Notes: generated from the letters alone by a model not told the origin. Positions 43,437-52,993 are shown, counted from the first letter of the stretch. The stretch is DNA of 64,000 nt from Haloarcula marismortui ATCC 43049 (GCF_000011085.1 NC_006393.1:62001-126000); one strand, 5' to 3'. Numbers and translations are program-made.

Positions 43437-43635
43437 CTCTCGAAATTTTCGAAGTTTGCGAAGTTTTCGGGCCATTCGTATATGTCGTATATTACGCCAT
43501 GTACATAAATTCCAGTGCGACAGATATAAGACATATATTGCGCAACTTCCGTAAGGCTTGGAAGTTGCGGAATATCCGTAATATACGTAGTGTCCGTAAT
43601 TTCCAGCTATTTCGAATAGTACGGCTGTCACTGTC
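43437..43635. repeat. Centromere-like (parS) repeat region upstream of parA
   Basis: Contains short direct repeats of the CGAAGTTT type (TTCGAAGTTTGCGAAGTTTT at 43447-43466) and a perfect 10-bp inverted repeat CGCAACTTCC/GGAAGTTGCG at about 43540-43568. It also has several CCGTAAT copies (43571-43605) and CGTATAT/ATATACG-type motifs. AT-rich and gene-free. This is the layout of a parS site combined with the parA promoter. Confidence 0.6.
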
Positions 43636-43740
43636 GAATCAAGGGTAGCTAACTGATACTTACCCTACCCCCATCGGAGTCGAGTCCGGGTACTAGATTT
43701 AGCGTCTCAAGCAGTTGTCAACCACTTTTCGGACACCCAC

Positions 43741-44104
43741 ACACCGTCTTCGAAGTATCCTCCTGGATTGGTGTTTGTGGAGAATAGTCGATAACCAACT
43801 CATGCGGTGCAGTTTGAGGAATAATGGATAATTGAAACGGTAGAAGATAAGATATTAAATTGACTATTATAGGAGATAGATTTAATAAGAAGGGAGAAAA
43901 ACCAAACCCGTATCACTACTTGAGTAATAGTATGAACAGACTAAGAATCATCAAGAGCATCGTAAAGTATGCCCATAACTCCACTACTCGCTTATTTTAA
44001 GCAAAGATACTTCGAAGACGGTGTCTCTCTCTCTATCCATTCTGATTATGCTTCAGAACAACTTATCCGTGGAACCGGCCACAAAGATACTTCGAAGACG
44101 GTGT
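43741..44104. repeat. Replication origin, left repeat cluster
   Basis: The 18-bp motif ACACCGTCTTCGAAGTAT is at 43741-43758, and its reverse complement is at 44007-44024 and 44087-44104. Between them is an AT-rich stretch (about 43840-43960) suited to be the unwinding element. With the two copies at 45617-45668 these flank orc1/cdc6 on both sides, as in other haloarchaeal origins. Confidence 0.82.
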
Positions 44105-44127
44105 GTGGCCCCCCCTATGTAGATATG

Positions 44128-45492
44128 CTAATCCTCCGCAAAATTGCGCTTCTGTGCCTGAATCACTCGGTTAAGGCCATCTTCGTGGTGACTCAAATCA
44201 GCAATACGTTCATCTTGCTCTAACCGCTTCTTGATTTCTCCGGGGTCACGCTTGAACTCATACATCAAGTACATCCCCCCACCTTGTTTTCCGCCAAGGC
44301 TTTTCCTCTCGTGATCGAGCTGCCCATACGTCCCGACCTCACGGACATAGTTGTTGAACGTCTCCCGTGTCCGTCCATCTGCATCAAGCACATCCGTCAG
44401 AAACTGGTACACCGGGAACGCCACCCGCGATGACGCCGTCGTTGACCCACTCTTCCCGAACTCCGCCACCGCGGCTGTCGCATATAACGAGATCTTCTTC
44501 TGTGTCGTCAGCCCTTCCACAAGCTTGAGAGAACGGTCAGTCTCAACATCCTCTTGAGCTTCCCGAACGTGATTCTCGGTCACAGTCAGATCACCGTTCT
44601 CATTCGCGACGTCGCCTGCCTTCCGAAGAAGATCAATAGCTTTCCGAGCGTCTCCATGGCTTTGAGCAGCGAAGGCAGAAGTCAACGGGATAACGTCCTC
44701 GGATAATGCGTCCTGAATAAATGCGTCTTCCCGGTTCCGGAGAATCTCCTGTAGTTGGTTAGCATCGTAGTCTGAAAAGGGAATGTCCCGTGGGTTGAAC
44801 GAACTTTCCGCTCGTGCGTCCAGGTTATTCATGAACTCAGGGTCGTTGGTTAGTGCAGCTACTGATACCTGAATATCGATGCTCTCAATGCTGGCGCGGC
44901 TGAGTTGGTAGATTAAATCCGAATATGCGGGTTCGCTTGAAGATGACCGCCGACCGAGTAGCAAGTCAATTTCGTCTAAGACAAACACGACAGAGTCGTA
45001 TCCTTCATCTAGCAGATCGTAGAGACGGTCATACTTCGTACTCGTAGAGACGCCATGCCGCGCGACTCCGATTTCTTCGTTGAGGTCATGAGCAGCTTCA
45101 CGGACAAGTGCGTACACGGCTTCGTCAAGACTCCTGAGATTTTGGCAATTAATTCGGAGTGTACCGAACTCATAACCCCGATTCTTAGATATGTCTCGGA
45201 TTTGCCGTGCAACAGCGTCAAATATCAGCGATTTCCCTGTTCCTGCAGGACCGTAGAGTAGTAAGTTCGGTGGGCGGTTTTCATTCAGAACCTTCCGAAG
45301 ATTAGAGACGACAGTTCTCAGTTGATCGTCACGGCCAACAATACGGTCTCTGTCGATAATCGTGTCGGGCTCCACTAGATTCCGATTTCTGAACACTGAC
45401 TCCTCGTCTGCCTGTTCAATCATCTCCCGCACGGTGAGTGAATCGTCAGTATCTCCTACGTTATTTCCTGATGAGTGGCCGCTGTCAGTCAT
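44128..45492 (-). CDS. orc1/cdc6: Orc1/Cdc6 replication initiator
   Basis: 454 residues from ATG 45492; an upstream in-frame codon at 45549 would add a Trp/Cys-containing leader unlike the family. Walker A is LLLYGPAGTGKS with Lys87. Walker B is SVVFVLDEIDLLLGRR. Sensor motif VAALTNDPEFMNNLDARAES and lid region HGDARKAIDLLRKAGDVA follow. The C-terminal winged helix includes VREVGTYGQLDHERKSLGGK. It binds origin repeats and loads the MCM helicase. The flanking 18-bp repeats are its probable binding sites. More divergent from the fragment at 9141 than a recent duplicate would be. Confidence 0.93.
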   Translation of the reverse strand: MTDSGHSSGNNVGDTDDSLTVREMIEQADEESVFRNRNLVEPDTIIDRDRIVGRDDQLRTVVSNLRKVLNENRPPNLLLYGPAGTGKSLIFDAVARQIRDISKNRGYEFGTLRINCQNLRSLDEAVYALVREAAHDLNEEIGVARHGVSTSTKYDRLYDLLDEGYDSVVFVLDEIDLLLGRRSSSSEPAYSDLIYQLSRASIESIDIQVSVAALTNDPEFMNNLDARAESSFNPRDIPFSDYDANQLQEILRNREDAFIQDALSEDVIPLTSAFAAQSHGDARKAIDLLRKAGDVANENGDLTVTENHVREAQEDVETDRSLKLVEGLTTQKKISLYATAAVAEFGKSGSTTASSRVAFPVYQFLTDVLDADGRTRETFNNYVREVGTYGQLDHERKSLGGKQGGGMYLMYEFKRDPGEIKKRLEQDERIADLSHHEDGLNRVIQAQKRNFAED

Positions 45493-45616
45493 ATATCCCG
45501 ATGTATCTCCCAGCCACATAAGTATACTACACCACGTTCGAAGTAACATCTCACTATTCTTGGCAACTGCAGTCTCTTATACCCGGAATATCGTTATCTA
45601 CTAAAATAGAATTCAT

Positions 45617-45668
45617 GCACCGTCTTCGGAGTATCATTGGATATCCAAACACACCGTCTTCGAAGTAT
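45617..45668. repeat. Replication origin, right repeat cluster
   Basis: GCACCGTCTTCGGAGTAT (45617-45634, two mismatches to the consensus) and ACACCGTCTTCGAAGTAT (45651-45668), both in the same orientation as the copy at 43741. They lie in the promoter region upstream of orc1/cdc6, so they may also serve autoregulation. No gene in 45669-45892. Confidence 0.8.
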
Positions 45669-45909
45669 TATCGTCATGTCCACAACAAGAGTGAATAAAA
45701 AACTCATACCATTACTTGGATGAAAATTATGTTGCTTCTTGGAGGTCAGAATCTGAGGCCAGAAGTTGAGACTGGTCATCTCAATGCATACGGTTTTGCG
45801 ATCACCCTTCTCCCCAGTTCAGCCAGTAATCCACGAACGGGCTGAACACTGTGAGGATCCGAGTTAACGACACAGATTTTTGTAAGGCTCGTAGAGGGTG
45901 TCATAGAAC

Positions 45910-46654
45910 GGCACTGTCTAGTTGAGCGAGTTTGAGAAGCGAGGAGGTCGTAGCGAGAAGTGCCTATGCAACTCGCAGACCTCCTCAGAGAAACGTTGGA
46001 TGAGGACAGTCAAGACGTTTGGGAGAATGAGCGCACCCCGACACCCGTCCGGCGGTTTGGGGTGCGTCTCCATACTGCGGGGCTATCGATTAGGGAGACG
46101 GTTGCTGTCCTAGACCTGCTGGGTGTCGATCGCTCTCACGGAGCAGTCTGGAATTGGGTGCATACACTGTCTGAAGCACAGAGCGACCCGCCGACGGCGG
46201 AGCCGTCGCGGGTCGCGGTCGATGAGAAACAAATCGAGATTGACGGAGAAAAGAAGTGGTTGTACGCCGCTGTTGACACCGAATCAAAGTTGCTGCTCGA
46301 AGTGGACGTGTTCAGCCGCCGCGGGACTGACCCCGCGGCGGCGTTCCTGCATCGACTCACTCAGAAACATGATGTCGATGATACAGTGTTTCTCGTCGAT
46401 GCTGGCGGCTATCTGACTGCCCTCTCACGTCATGATTTGAGCGGTCGGCTTGACTACCGAATCCGGAACCATATCGAAAAGTGGTTCCAGACTGTGACCA
46501 TGCGCATCGACCGCTTTCACTCTTACTGGCGGGGCAGTCAATCCAGCGCGAAACAGTGGTTACGACGCTTCAGACACCACTACAACCACGAACGACCGAA
46601 CCAAGCGCTCAACGGACGAACGCCAGCTGAGGAGATTCAGAACTAGACAGTGCC
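45910..46654 (+). mobile_element. Intact IS6-family element with 8-bp target duplication
   Basis: Ends GGCACTGTCTAGTT (45910-45923) and AACTAGACAGTGCC (46641-46654) are perfect 14-bp inverted repeats. The flanks CATAGAAC (45902-45909) and CATAGAAC (46655-46662) are an exact 8-bp target duplication, as expected for IS6 elements. It is inserted inside the terminal inverted repeat of a DDE-transposase element (the 46668-47531 relic). The intact ends and target duplication indicate a recent insertion. Confidence 0.92.
45966..46646 (+). CDS. tnp: IS6-family transposase, 226 residues
   Basis: A DDE transposase of IS6/ISH15-like type. Motifs: RRFGVRLHTAGLSIRETVAV, SHGAVWNWVHTLSE (helix-turn-helix), RVAVDEKQIEIDGEKKWLYA (first Asp), VFLVDAGGYLTALSRHDL (second Asp) and HYNHERPNQALNGRTPAEE. 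The start is at ATG 45966; a GTG six bases upstream is possible. Length is normal for IS6. The reading frame is intact, so this copy may be active. A decayed relative is at 61990-62326. Confidence 0.92.
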   Translation: MQLADLLRETLDEDSQDVWENERTPTPVRRFGVRLHTAGLSIRETVAVLDLLGVDRSHGAVWNWVHTLSEAQSDPPTAEPSRVAVDEKQIEIDGEKKWLYAAVDTESKLLLEVDVFSRRGTDPAAAFLHRLTQKHDVDDTVFLVDAGGYLTALSRHDLSGRLDYRIRNHIEKWFQTVTMRIDRFHSYWRGSQSSAKQWLRRFRHHYNHERPNQALNGRTPAEEIQN

Positions 46655-46667
46655 CATAGAACTCTTC

Positions 46668-47531
46668 TCACACCGTGATGATCGTGCTTCCCGGATTGTC
46701 TCCGCGTTCGTAGTTGGTGATTGCGACGACGAGACGAAGGCACAGAGCGAGGAACACTTGTGCTCGTGCGTGAACGCGGCCTCGGGCGTGCGTTCGCCCG
46801 AGGCCGCAGTCCTTCACTGAGTCGTTAGTTCGTTCGACTCCCGTACGTCGGTTGTACGTCTCATCCAACGTGGACTGCTTCAGTTGAACGTCCTCGCCGT
46901 GTTGTTCGATACGGTCTTCGACCCTGTACTCGATGTCTTTCGGGTCGTCGGTGTTTCGCGCGTTGTACGGGGCGACTGGCACGACCCCTGCAGCCAGCAG
47001 GTGGTCGTACCAGTCAAGTGTGTCGTAGGCGCTGTCACCAACCATCCAGATCGGTGTGGCGACGGCGAGCGCGTCACGTGTGACGCGCATCGCCGTCTTC
47101 TTCTGGCGCTTGCTTACTCTCTGTGAACTCCGCCGCAATCGGGATCTTTTGTCCGGTCGAGACGATCGTGCAGCCGTAGCCGTAGTAGTACTCGTCGTCG
47201 GTTGGATCATAGCATTTCGACGCGTCTTGATCGGCGGGCATCGCCCTCACGTCGGTTGAATCGATACAGTAGGTCAAGTCGAGCAGGCCGCGGCGGGCGG
47301 CCTGCTCGACGAACCGGTCGAATACGTCGTCGACGACGTGTTCGAGGTCGGTGAGAAAGCGATCGACCGCGTCTCTCGACGGCGGTGAATCAAAGCCACG
47401 GCCAAGCCAGACAACCGTGTTGTGCAGCTCTCTTCCAACAGGACGAATCCCGTAGATGTCTTTGTAATAGCAGTGGAGGAAGCCACGCATCATTTCTGGA
47501 GGCCCGTGCTCTCGTGTTCGCCCCGACTTTA
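46668..47531 (-). pseudogene. DDE transposase, C-terminal half (frameshifted; N-half now at 57038)
   Basis: On the minus strand the frame enters from an IS630 end at 47531 (SGRTREHGPPEMMRGFLHC). It continues through DLTYCIDSTDVRAMPADQDA and DDEYYYGYGCTIVSTGQK, shifts frame near 47095, then reads VGDSAYDTLDWYDHLLAAGV and NRRTGVERTNDSVKDCGLGR. The right terminal repeat (GTTCTATG...ACACCCTC) is split by the IS6 insertion. After it follows ACGAGCC, the duplicated target also found left of the N-half at 57038. It is therefore one half of an element separated by inversion. Confidence 0.88.
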
Positions 47532-48679
47532 GTACCTAGCGTAACTTTTGAAGATAGCCACCGAGATAGTTGTCGATCCAAGAGGCCGCGAAACTCAGCT
47601 GAGCTGTGAGCTTCTCAAAGAGTTCGGTGAGGAGAGCGCGGTATTCTGCCGCGCTCTCCACAATCAACGGTGACGCTTCCCATTTCAAACTCTTCCAGAT
47701 CTGCTCGATCGGGTTGAGATCAGGTGAGCCAACGGGCAGAAACACGAGGTCAATTCCGAGTTGATGGGCTCGCTTGCGCGTGTGTTCGCACACGTGAGAA
47801 GAGAAGCTATCTAAGACGAGCAGAATCCGAGTCAGCGGATTCTGCTCGCTGATCCCCCCAGACACTCGCAGATTCGTTCTTTCTCCTGATTACTCGGAAA
47901 CTGAACGACACTCTCACCAGAGATGGCATAGAACCCGACCGCTGGTTCGTTTAATTTCACCAGCGGTCGGGTGATGTGAGGGTCGTCGACGGTGTAGAGT
48001 CGCCGTGAGTTGTCCCACGGTTGCGGATGCGATGTGTCGAGAAATCCAAGTACAGTTCCACCGTCCGTACGAATCTCTTCGTCGACGATCCAGCCTTCCT
48101 CGTTGTCTCCATCGCGTTTGTTGTGCGACTCATCAGAACCCTCGTCGAACGCGTCGGCGACGCGTTCGTCGAGTATCTCTTCAGCATTCTCTGGCCGTGA
48201 TGGGCGCTTAGTCCGCGGAATTGCGTAGGAGAGGCCGAGCTTTTCGAGGAATGTAGTGAGATGAGCGGGATGAAATTCAACGTCGAATTCCTCGTTGATG
48301 AGGTGCTGTATCTCCTGTTTCTTCCACGGTTGGCCCTCACGGAGCAGTTCTAGGAGGCGTTACTGTTGTTCTTCGCCGAGCTTCGGGGGCCTGCCGCCCC
48401 CGAAGTTCGGCATCAGGAGTCCGAGACCGCCCTTGTTCCATCGGCGAGCCCAGCGTGTTCCTGTCGCGGAGGATCTGCCGACGTCGTCGGCAGATCCTCC
48501 AAGGTTGCACCCTTGTAGAGCCGCTTAACGAAGATCAACCGCTCAGTGAGTTTTTCATCCGTAGACTCTGCGAGGAGTCGATCGAGATCGTCCTCACTGA
48601 GGTGACGGACGATCTCTTTGCGGCGATCTCCAGACATATCCATACATCAAACTCTACCTTCATAACTTCCACTAGGCAC
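47532..48679 (-). mobile_element. IS630-family element, copy 1 (transposase with several lesions)
   Basis: Ends GTACCTAG (47532) and, reverse-complemented at the right, GTGCCTAG are bounded by TA on both sides, as expected for IS630 target sites. The transposase runs 48643 to 47536 on the minus strand. It starts MDMSGDRRKEIVRHLSEDDL and ends PDLNPIEQIWKSLKWEASPL and LSFAASWIDNYLGGYLQKLR. It carries a single-base loss near 48475, a CAA-to-TAA change near 48361 and a G-run slip near 47850. Copy 2 at 57232 is in opposite orientation. The flanks of the two copies have been exchanged. Confidence 0.88.
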
Positions 48680-48681
48680 TA

Positions 48682-49141
48682 TAAGGTTGCCGCCCAGCGC
48701 CCCGGAGGAAAGACAGCGTCATCACTGGCGCACTCTGTCACCAGCGCCAGCAACTCACGGCTCACTAACAGCGACAACAGCGCCGCATACACCAGAATCT
48801 TCACGACGTGCTCTTTCGTTGTGTCGAACTCATCCAGCTCGTACTGTGTCTTGAGCTCCCGAAACAACCGCTCAACAGCCCATCGGCACCGATAGATCGT
48901 CACTAAGTCTTTCGGGAGGAACTCCTCACGCGACAGATTCGTGATGTATAGGTGGTAGTCGTCGGCGTCCTCGTCGCGGACGCCGACGACACGAAAGCGC
49001 TTGGTATCAAGCGACAGCGTTCCATTGTACGGCCCGCGCTTGAACTCGGCTTCTACCTCTACATCGATGTACTTCCGATAGAGGTCGTCCGCAACATCCT
49101 GGATCTTTTCTCCCTCCAAGGGAATGGTGTCGATAGTGGTT
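48682..49141 (-). pseudogene. ISH8-type (IS4 family) transposase, internal fragment
   Basis: Minus-strand frame: LEGEKIQDVADDLYRKYIDV, RFRVVGVRDEDADDYHLYIT, IYRCRWAVERLFRELKTQYE, ALLSLLVSRELLALVTECAS, ending DAVFPPGRWAATL at the IS630 end. The YRxRW...ERLFRELK block is the C-terminal catalytic region with the Glu. The missing C-terminal tail is at 58632-58797, on the other side of the second IS630 copy. The N-terminal part is cut at about 49141 by the neighbouring IS200/IS605-type element. Confidence 0.88.
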
Positions 49142-49327
49142 CACAGAAGATTTAGCTGAAAGTAGGCGCTAAGCCCCCTTCCTCAGCGAGCGCCGACCGA
49201 ACGGGAGGCGCGAGCAGGGAGGGGATACAGCGCCGCACAGTTCTCATACACGATTCGGTGGCAGGCTCACAGGCCCACGCAGTCGCAATTTTTTTGCAGT
49301 AGGGTAGCATAGTATTAACCGAACCCA
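49142..49327. other. Left end of an IS200/IS605-type element
   Basis: No gene. GC-rich, partly self-complementary sequence precedes the tnpA start. It should contain the left-end hairpin recognised by TnpA. A T-run (ATTTTTTTGC) lies at about 49290. Confidence 0.45.
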
Positions 49328-49732
49328 ATGGGGTACGACCTCGACTCGGGAGCACACTCGACGTATTCCCTGCACTACCACCTGATACTCACCACGAAGT
49401 ATCGGCGTGGCGTGCTAACCGAAGAGCGAACCCAATTCATTCACGAGGTTATCAGCGGGTTCACGGACAACTACGGCGTCGAACTGACGAACCTCGACGG
49501 CGAGGACGACCACGTACACATCCTATTCCGAGCGAAACCAACCACAGACCTCGTGAAGTTCATCAACACGGTCAAGGGCGCGACCGCCCGCCGTATCCGA
49601 AACGAGTACGCGGATGAACTGAAGACCGAACTGTGGGGCGACTCGTTCTGGAACGATTCGTACTGCCTCATCTCGACGGGGCAGGTGTCGCTGGATGTGC
49701 TGAAACAGTACGTAGAGGACCAACGCGAGTAG
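49328..49732 (+). CDS. tnpA: TnpA, Y1 HUH transposase of IS200/IS605
   Basis: A 134-residue protein with YSLHYHLILTTKYRRGVL at the N-terminus, the HUH motif in DDHVHILFRAKP, and catalytic Tyr in VLKQYVEDQ near the C-terminus. Full length and intact. It performs single-strand cut-and-paste at hairpin ends. It sits one base before tnpB on the same strand, the usual IS605 arrangement. Confidence 0.94.
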   Translation: MGYDLDSGAHSTYSLHYHLILTTKYRRGVLTEERTQFIHEVISGFTDNYGVELTNLDGEDDHVHILFRAKPTTDLVKFINTVKGATARRIRNEYADELKTELWGDSFWNDSYCLISTGQVSLDVLKQYVEDQRE

Positions 49733-49733
49733 A

Positions 49734-50975
49734 ATGTACTACGCCTACAAGTACCGTCTCAATCCGTCCGACGCCCACCGTGATGAGTTGGACCGCCACC
49801 GAGACATTTGTAGGCAACTGTACAACCACACGCTCTACCGTCTCAACGAGTACCAAGACGAACACGGCGAACTGCCGTCCATGACCACGCTACGGTCGGA
49901 GCTACCCGACCTCAAGAAGTGGTGGGACGGCCTCTCCGACGTGTACTCGAAGGTTCTCCAAACCGTCGTGGAACGCCTGTTCGACAACCTCAAAGGTCTC
50001 TCCAAACTCAAGGAGAACGGCTACGGCGTCGGTCAACTCAAGTGGAAGCCGCCACGCGAGTTCCGCAGTCTCACGTACAGTCAGTCTGGCTTCAAGCTCG
50101 ACAAGAAGGGCGGTCAGACTGTCCTGTCACTCTCGAAACTCGCGGACATACCGATTCGGCTCCACCGAGCCATCCCCGACGACGCAAAGCCCAAGCAGGT
50201 CACGCTCAAGAAGGAACCGACGGGCGAGTGGTTCGCCACCTTCGGCGTCCAAATGGACCGTGAACCGCCCCAACCGCCTGAGAACCCCGAGAAGTGCGTC
50301 GGTATCGACGTGGGCATACTCAAGTACGCCCACGACACCGACGGCACGGCGGTCGGGTCGCTCGACTTGTCCGACGAACGCAAGCGGTTGGAACGCGAGC
50401 AACGGAAGCTCTCGCGCAAACAGCACGGGTCGAACAACTACGAGAAGCAACGGCGTCGAGTCGCGGAGTGTCACGCCGACCTCCGACGGAAGCGCCGCGA
50501 CTTCTTGCACAAGCTCTCGGCGTACTACGCTCGGGAGTACGACCTTGTGGCGGTCGAAGACCTGAACGTGAAGGGGATGATGGAGTCGCCGTCGAACAGC
50601 CGCAACACGGCGTCTGCCGCGTGGCGAACGTTCCTCTCGTTAGTCGAATACAAGTGCGAACGTGAAGGAACGCACTTCATCGCGGTCAACCCGGGAGGGA
50701 CGACCAAGGAGTGCGCGTCGTGTGGCGTTTCGACCGACAAGCCGTTGTGGGTCCGTGAACACTCCTGTCCCGCCTGCGGGTTTGAGGCGGACAGGGACTC
50801 GAACGCGGCGTGGAACATTCTTTCTCGCGGCCTCGAAGACGTAGGAGTGGGATACTCCGAATCAACGCCTGTGGAGACTGCGCTCCCTGTGGATACGCCT
50901 GTATCTGCAAAGCGCGTCGTGGAAGCAGGAAGCCCTACCCTCAAGGAGCGAACGGCGTCAGCCGTGAGCGAGTAG
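49734..50975 (+). CDS. tnpB: TnpB, RNA-guided nuclease of IS200/IS605, canonical RuvC site
   Basis: A 413-residue protein. RuvC motifs: Asp in CVGIDVGILKYAHD, Glu in DLVAVEDLNVKGM, and Asp in FEADRDSNAAWNIL, so the catalytic triad is complete. The zinc ribbon is CASCGVSTDKPLWV...HSCPACGF. TnpB proteins use an RNA made from the right end of the element to cut the donor site and help keep it. The right end (about 50930-50995, CCCTACCCTC...GTAGGGTAGGGTAG) should encode the 3' part of that RNA. A relic of a related element is at 5445. Confidence 0.93.
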   Translation: MYYAYKYRLNPSDAHRDELDRHRDICRQLYNHTLYRLNEYQDEHGELPSMTTLRSELPDLKKWWDGLSDVYSKVLQTVVERLFDNLKGLSKLKENGYGVGQLKWKPPREFRSLTYSQSGFKLDKKGGQTVLSLSKLADIPIRLHRAIPDDAKPKQVTLKKEPTGEWFATFGVQMDREPPQPPENPEKCVGIDVGILKYAHDTDGTAVGSLDLSDERKRLEREQRKLSRKQHGSNNYEKQRRRVAECHADLRRKRRDFLHKLSAYYAREYDLVAVEDLNVKGMMESPSNSRNTASAAWRTFLSLVEYKCEREGTHFIAVNPGGTTKECASCGVSTDKPLWVREHSCPACGFEADRDSNAAWNILSRGLEDVGVGYSESTPVETALPVDTPVSAKRVVEAGSPTLKERTASAVSE

Positions 50976-51030
50976 GGTAGGGTAGTTCACATAGGGACGA
51001 GCATGTCTAAATCTAAGTGGGTGTTCATGA

Positions 51031-51252
51031 CTACTGCTGAAAGGCCCATGAAGCCAGACTCACCATCTCTCTGAGCGTCAAGCCAGCAGCGAATACATAG
51101 ATGGCTTGGACCGGAATATCAAATGTCGTCGCGACCGCTACAAAGAGTGACATAATGAGTGCCATGCTAATCCACGCAATTGCGAACATTCGACCTGACG
51201 ATGTTGTATACGAGCCCAACCCTGACATAGATAAGATATTAGTTGAGATCAT
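51031..51252 (-). CDS. Possible small membrane protein, 73 residues
   Basis: ATG 51252. Two hydrophobic helices (MFAIAWISMALIMSLFVAVA and VQAIYVFAAGLTLREMVS) joined by a short loop. It lies between two TnpB elements and opposite to them. The AT-richer composition differs from its neighbours. No family recognised; it could be the end of a truncated gene. 51253-51639 holds no other gene. Confidence 0.45.
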   Translation of the reverse strand: MISTNILSMSGLGSYTTSSGRMFAIAWISMALIMSLFVAVATTFDIPVQAIYVFAAGLTLREMVSLASWAFQQ

Positions 51253-51639
51253 AATAAATCATCTGTCTCTACTAATGATACTTACCCGAGAGAATGGCAG
51301 GTTTATTCGTCATTACCTATGGGAATTCTGCTACCTGAACAAGCCACCGTTGACGACATAGTATCTTCGACCGCCGAGCTGATTGGTCCTGAGAGAAAGA
51401 AAATCGCCAGATATCAGACGGATCCTATGCTCGATCAGCGGCAGGCGAGAGACATCGTGTGCGGTAGCTGTGGCTGATGCGGCCTGCGACCCAGCCACTG
51501 ACCGCCGCCGGCAGGCTGTGGATACGCGCCGTCACTCCGTGACACATTCTACTGACTCCGACAGGGCTGGATATTCCACCGCTATCAATCCCAGTCTTTA
51601 TAAGAAAAGTGAGTATAAGCTATTATACAGACGTTCAGA

Positions 51640-52956
51640 ATGCTGGAAGTCCACCGAACCCATCGAGCGAAAATCCTCAATTACAGTCAGGTAGAGGACT
51701 CGCTCAACCGTCACGGGTGGAGTGCCAGCAAACTCTGGAACGTCGCCAACTACCACTCCCGCCAAGTCTGGGAGGAGACTAGGGAGATTCCCGGCCATGA
51801 GGAGTTGAAAAACGAGTTGAAAGGTCACGACAAGTACAAGGGACTGCACAGTCAGTCCAGTCAGCGGGTTCTGGAGGAACTCGCTGAAGCCTTCAACTCG
51901 TGGTACTCCAGTGATGACGAACGGGACAATCCGCCCGGCTATCGCAAACAAAACTACTACGACCAACAGGGTCGTCGCGTCCACGAAGAACACCCACTCA
52001 GTACGGTGACGTGGAAACAGAACGGCATCCGCCACGACACTAAGAACAACCGTGTCCGCCTCTCTAAGGGAGCGAACCACAAAGAACATCCGAAAGCGTG
52101 GGAGTACATCCTTGTCGAATACGAGACACGCCCCGGCGTCGAGGTTGAGAACCTGCAACAGGTTCGTGCTGTTTACGACCAAACAAAGGAGCGATGGGAG
52201 TTACACCTCGTCTGCAAGGAAGAAATCGAGACGCCCGACGCTCCCGGAACCGAGACTGCGGGCATCGATCTCGGTATCAGCAACTTCGCCGCTGTCGCCT
52301 ACAGCACCGAAGACGCCGACCTCTATCCCGGCAACCGCCTGAAACAGGACGGGTACTACTTCCCGAAAGAAATCGCCAACTGTGACGACAGCAGTGGCGA
52401 CAGGGCCACGCGACTTCATCACAAATGGTCGGAACGCCGCACCCACTTCTTCCACAGTCTCGCCAAACACATCGTGGAGAAATGTATCGAGCGTAGTGTG
52501 GGTCGCATCAATGTCGGGGACTTGGAAGGCATCCGCGAGGACGAGAACGCCAAGTCGAAGAACTGGGGTCGGCACGGCAACCTCGACCTACACGGGTGGG
52601 CGTTCGACCGCTTCACGTCGATCCTCGAATACAAGGCGAAGGTTGAGGGCATCGAGGTCATGGAAGTGTCCGAACGCGACACGAGTAAAACGTGCTGCGT
52701 TTGTGGAAGAGAGGACGACAGTCAGCGTGTCGAACGCGGGTTGTACGTCTGTGAGTCGTGTGATGCGGCGTTCAACGCGGATGTGAACGGGGCGGAAAAC
52801 ATCCGTCTGGATATCGACGAGGAAAGTAACTCCGAGTCTACCGGGCAGTTGTCCGGGGATAGGAGTACCGGCTGGTTGGCACAGCCCGGAGTCTACCTGT
52901 ACGACCTCTCCTGCGGATTCCAACCGCAACGAGAGGTGGTAGACTCCAAACCCTAA
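51640..52956 (+). CDS. tnpB: IS1341-type TnpB, RuvC-II Glu replaced by Gly
   Basis: A 438-residue stand-alone TnpB. N-terminal segment RHGWSASKLWNVANYHSRQV. RuvC-I Asp is in TAGIDLGISNFAAVAY. RuvC-II reads RINVGDLEGIRED, with Gly where canonical TnpB has Glu. The zinc ribbon is CCVCGREDDSQRVERGLYVC and the final Asp is in FNADVNGAENI. The missing Glu may be compensated by another Glu (LEYKAKVEGIEVMEV), as reported for rearranged TnpB/Fanzor lineages, or the protein may be inactive. No tnpA is attached; mobilisation would need one in trans. The right end is conserved with the element at 62323. Confidence 0.88.
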   Translation: MLEVHRTHRAKILNYSQVEDSLNRHGWSASKLWNVANYHSRQVWEETREIPGHEELKNELKGHDKYKGLHSQSSQRVLEELAEAFNSWYSSDDERDNPPGYRKQNYYDQQGRRVHEEHPLSTVTWKQNGIRHDTKNNRVRLSKGANHKEHPKAWEYILVEYETRPGVEVENLQQVRAVYDQTKERWELHLVCKEEIETPDAPGTETAGIDLGISNFAAVAYSTEDADLYPGNRLKQDGYYFPKEIANCDDSSGDRATRLHHKWSERRTHFFHSLAKHIVEKCIERSVGRINVGDLEGIREDENAKSKNWGRHGNLDLHGWAFDRFTSILEYKAKVEGIEVMEVSERDTSKTCCVCGREDDSQRVERGLYVCESCDAAFNADVNGAENIRLDIDEESNSESTGQLSGDRSTGWLAQPGVYLYDLSCGFQPQREVVDSKP

Positions 52957-52993
52957 TATCCCAACCTCGGGATTCCTCCGCGTTCACGCGGAG
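52950..52993 (+). promoter_or_regulatory. Right end / guide-RNA scaffold region of the IS1341-type element
   Basis: ACCCTAATATCCCAAC, then a GGGATTCC part and the stem CCGCG-ttca-CGCGG, ending GATGTCAAA. The same order recurs at 63583-63650 after the other IS1341-type TnpB. Conserved right ends with hairpins form the TnpB guide RNA and the transposase-recognised end. Confidence 0.6.

Noticed and set aside
43741-45668. Origin repeats as a CRISPR-like or IS end repeat
   Set aside because: Copies are in both orientations, irregularly spaced and centred on orc1/cdc6, as expected for initiator sites.
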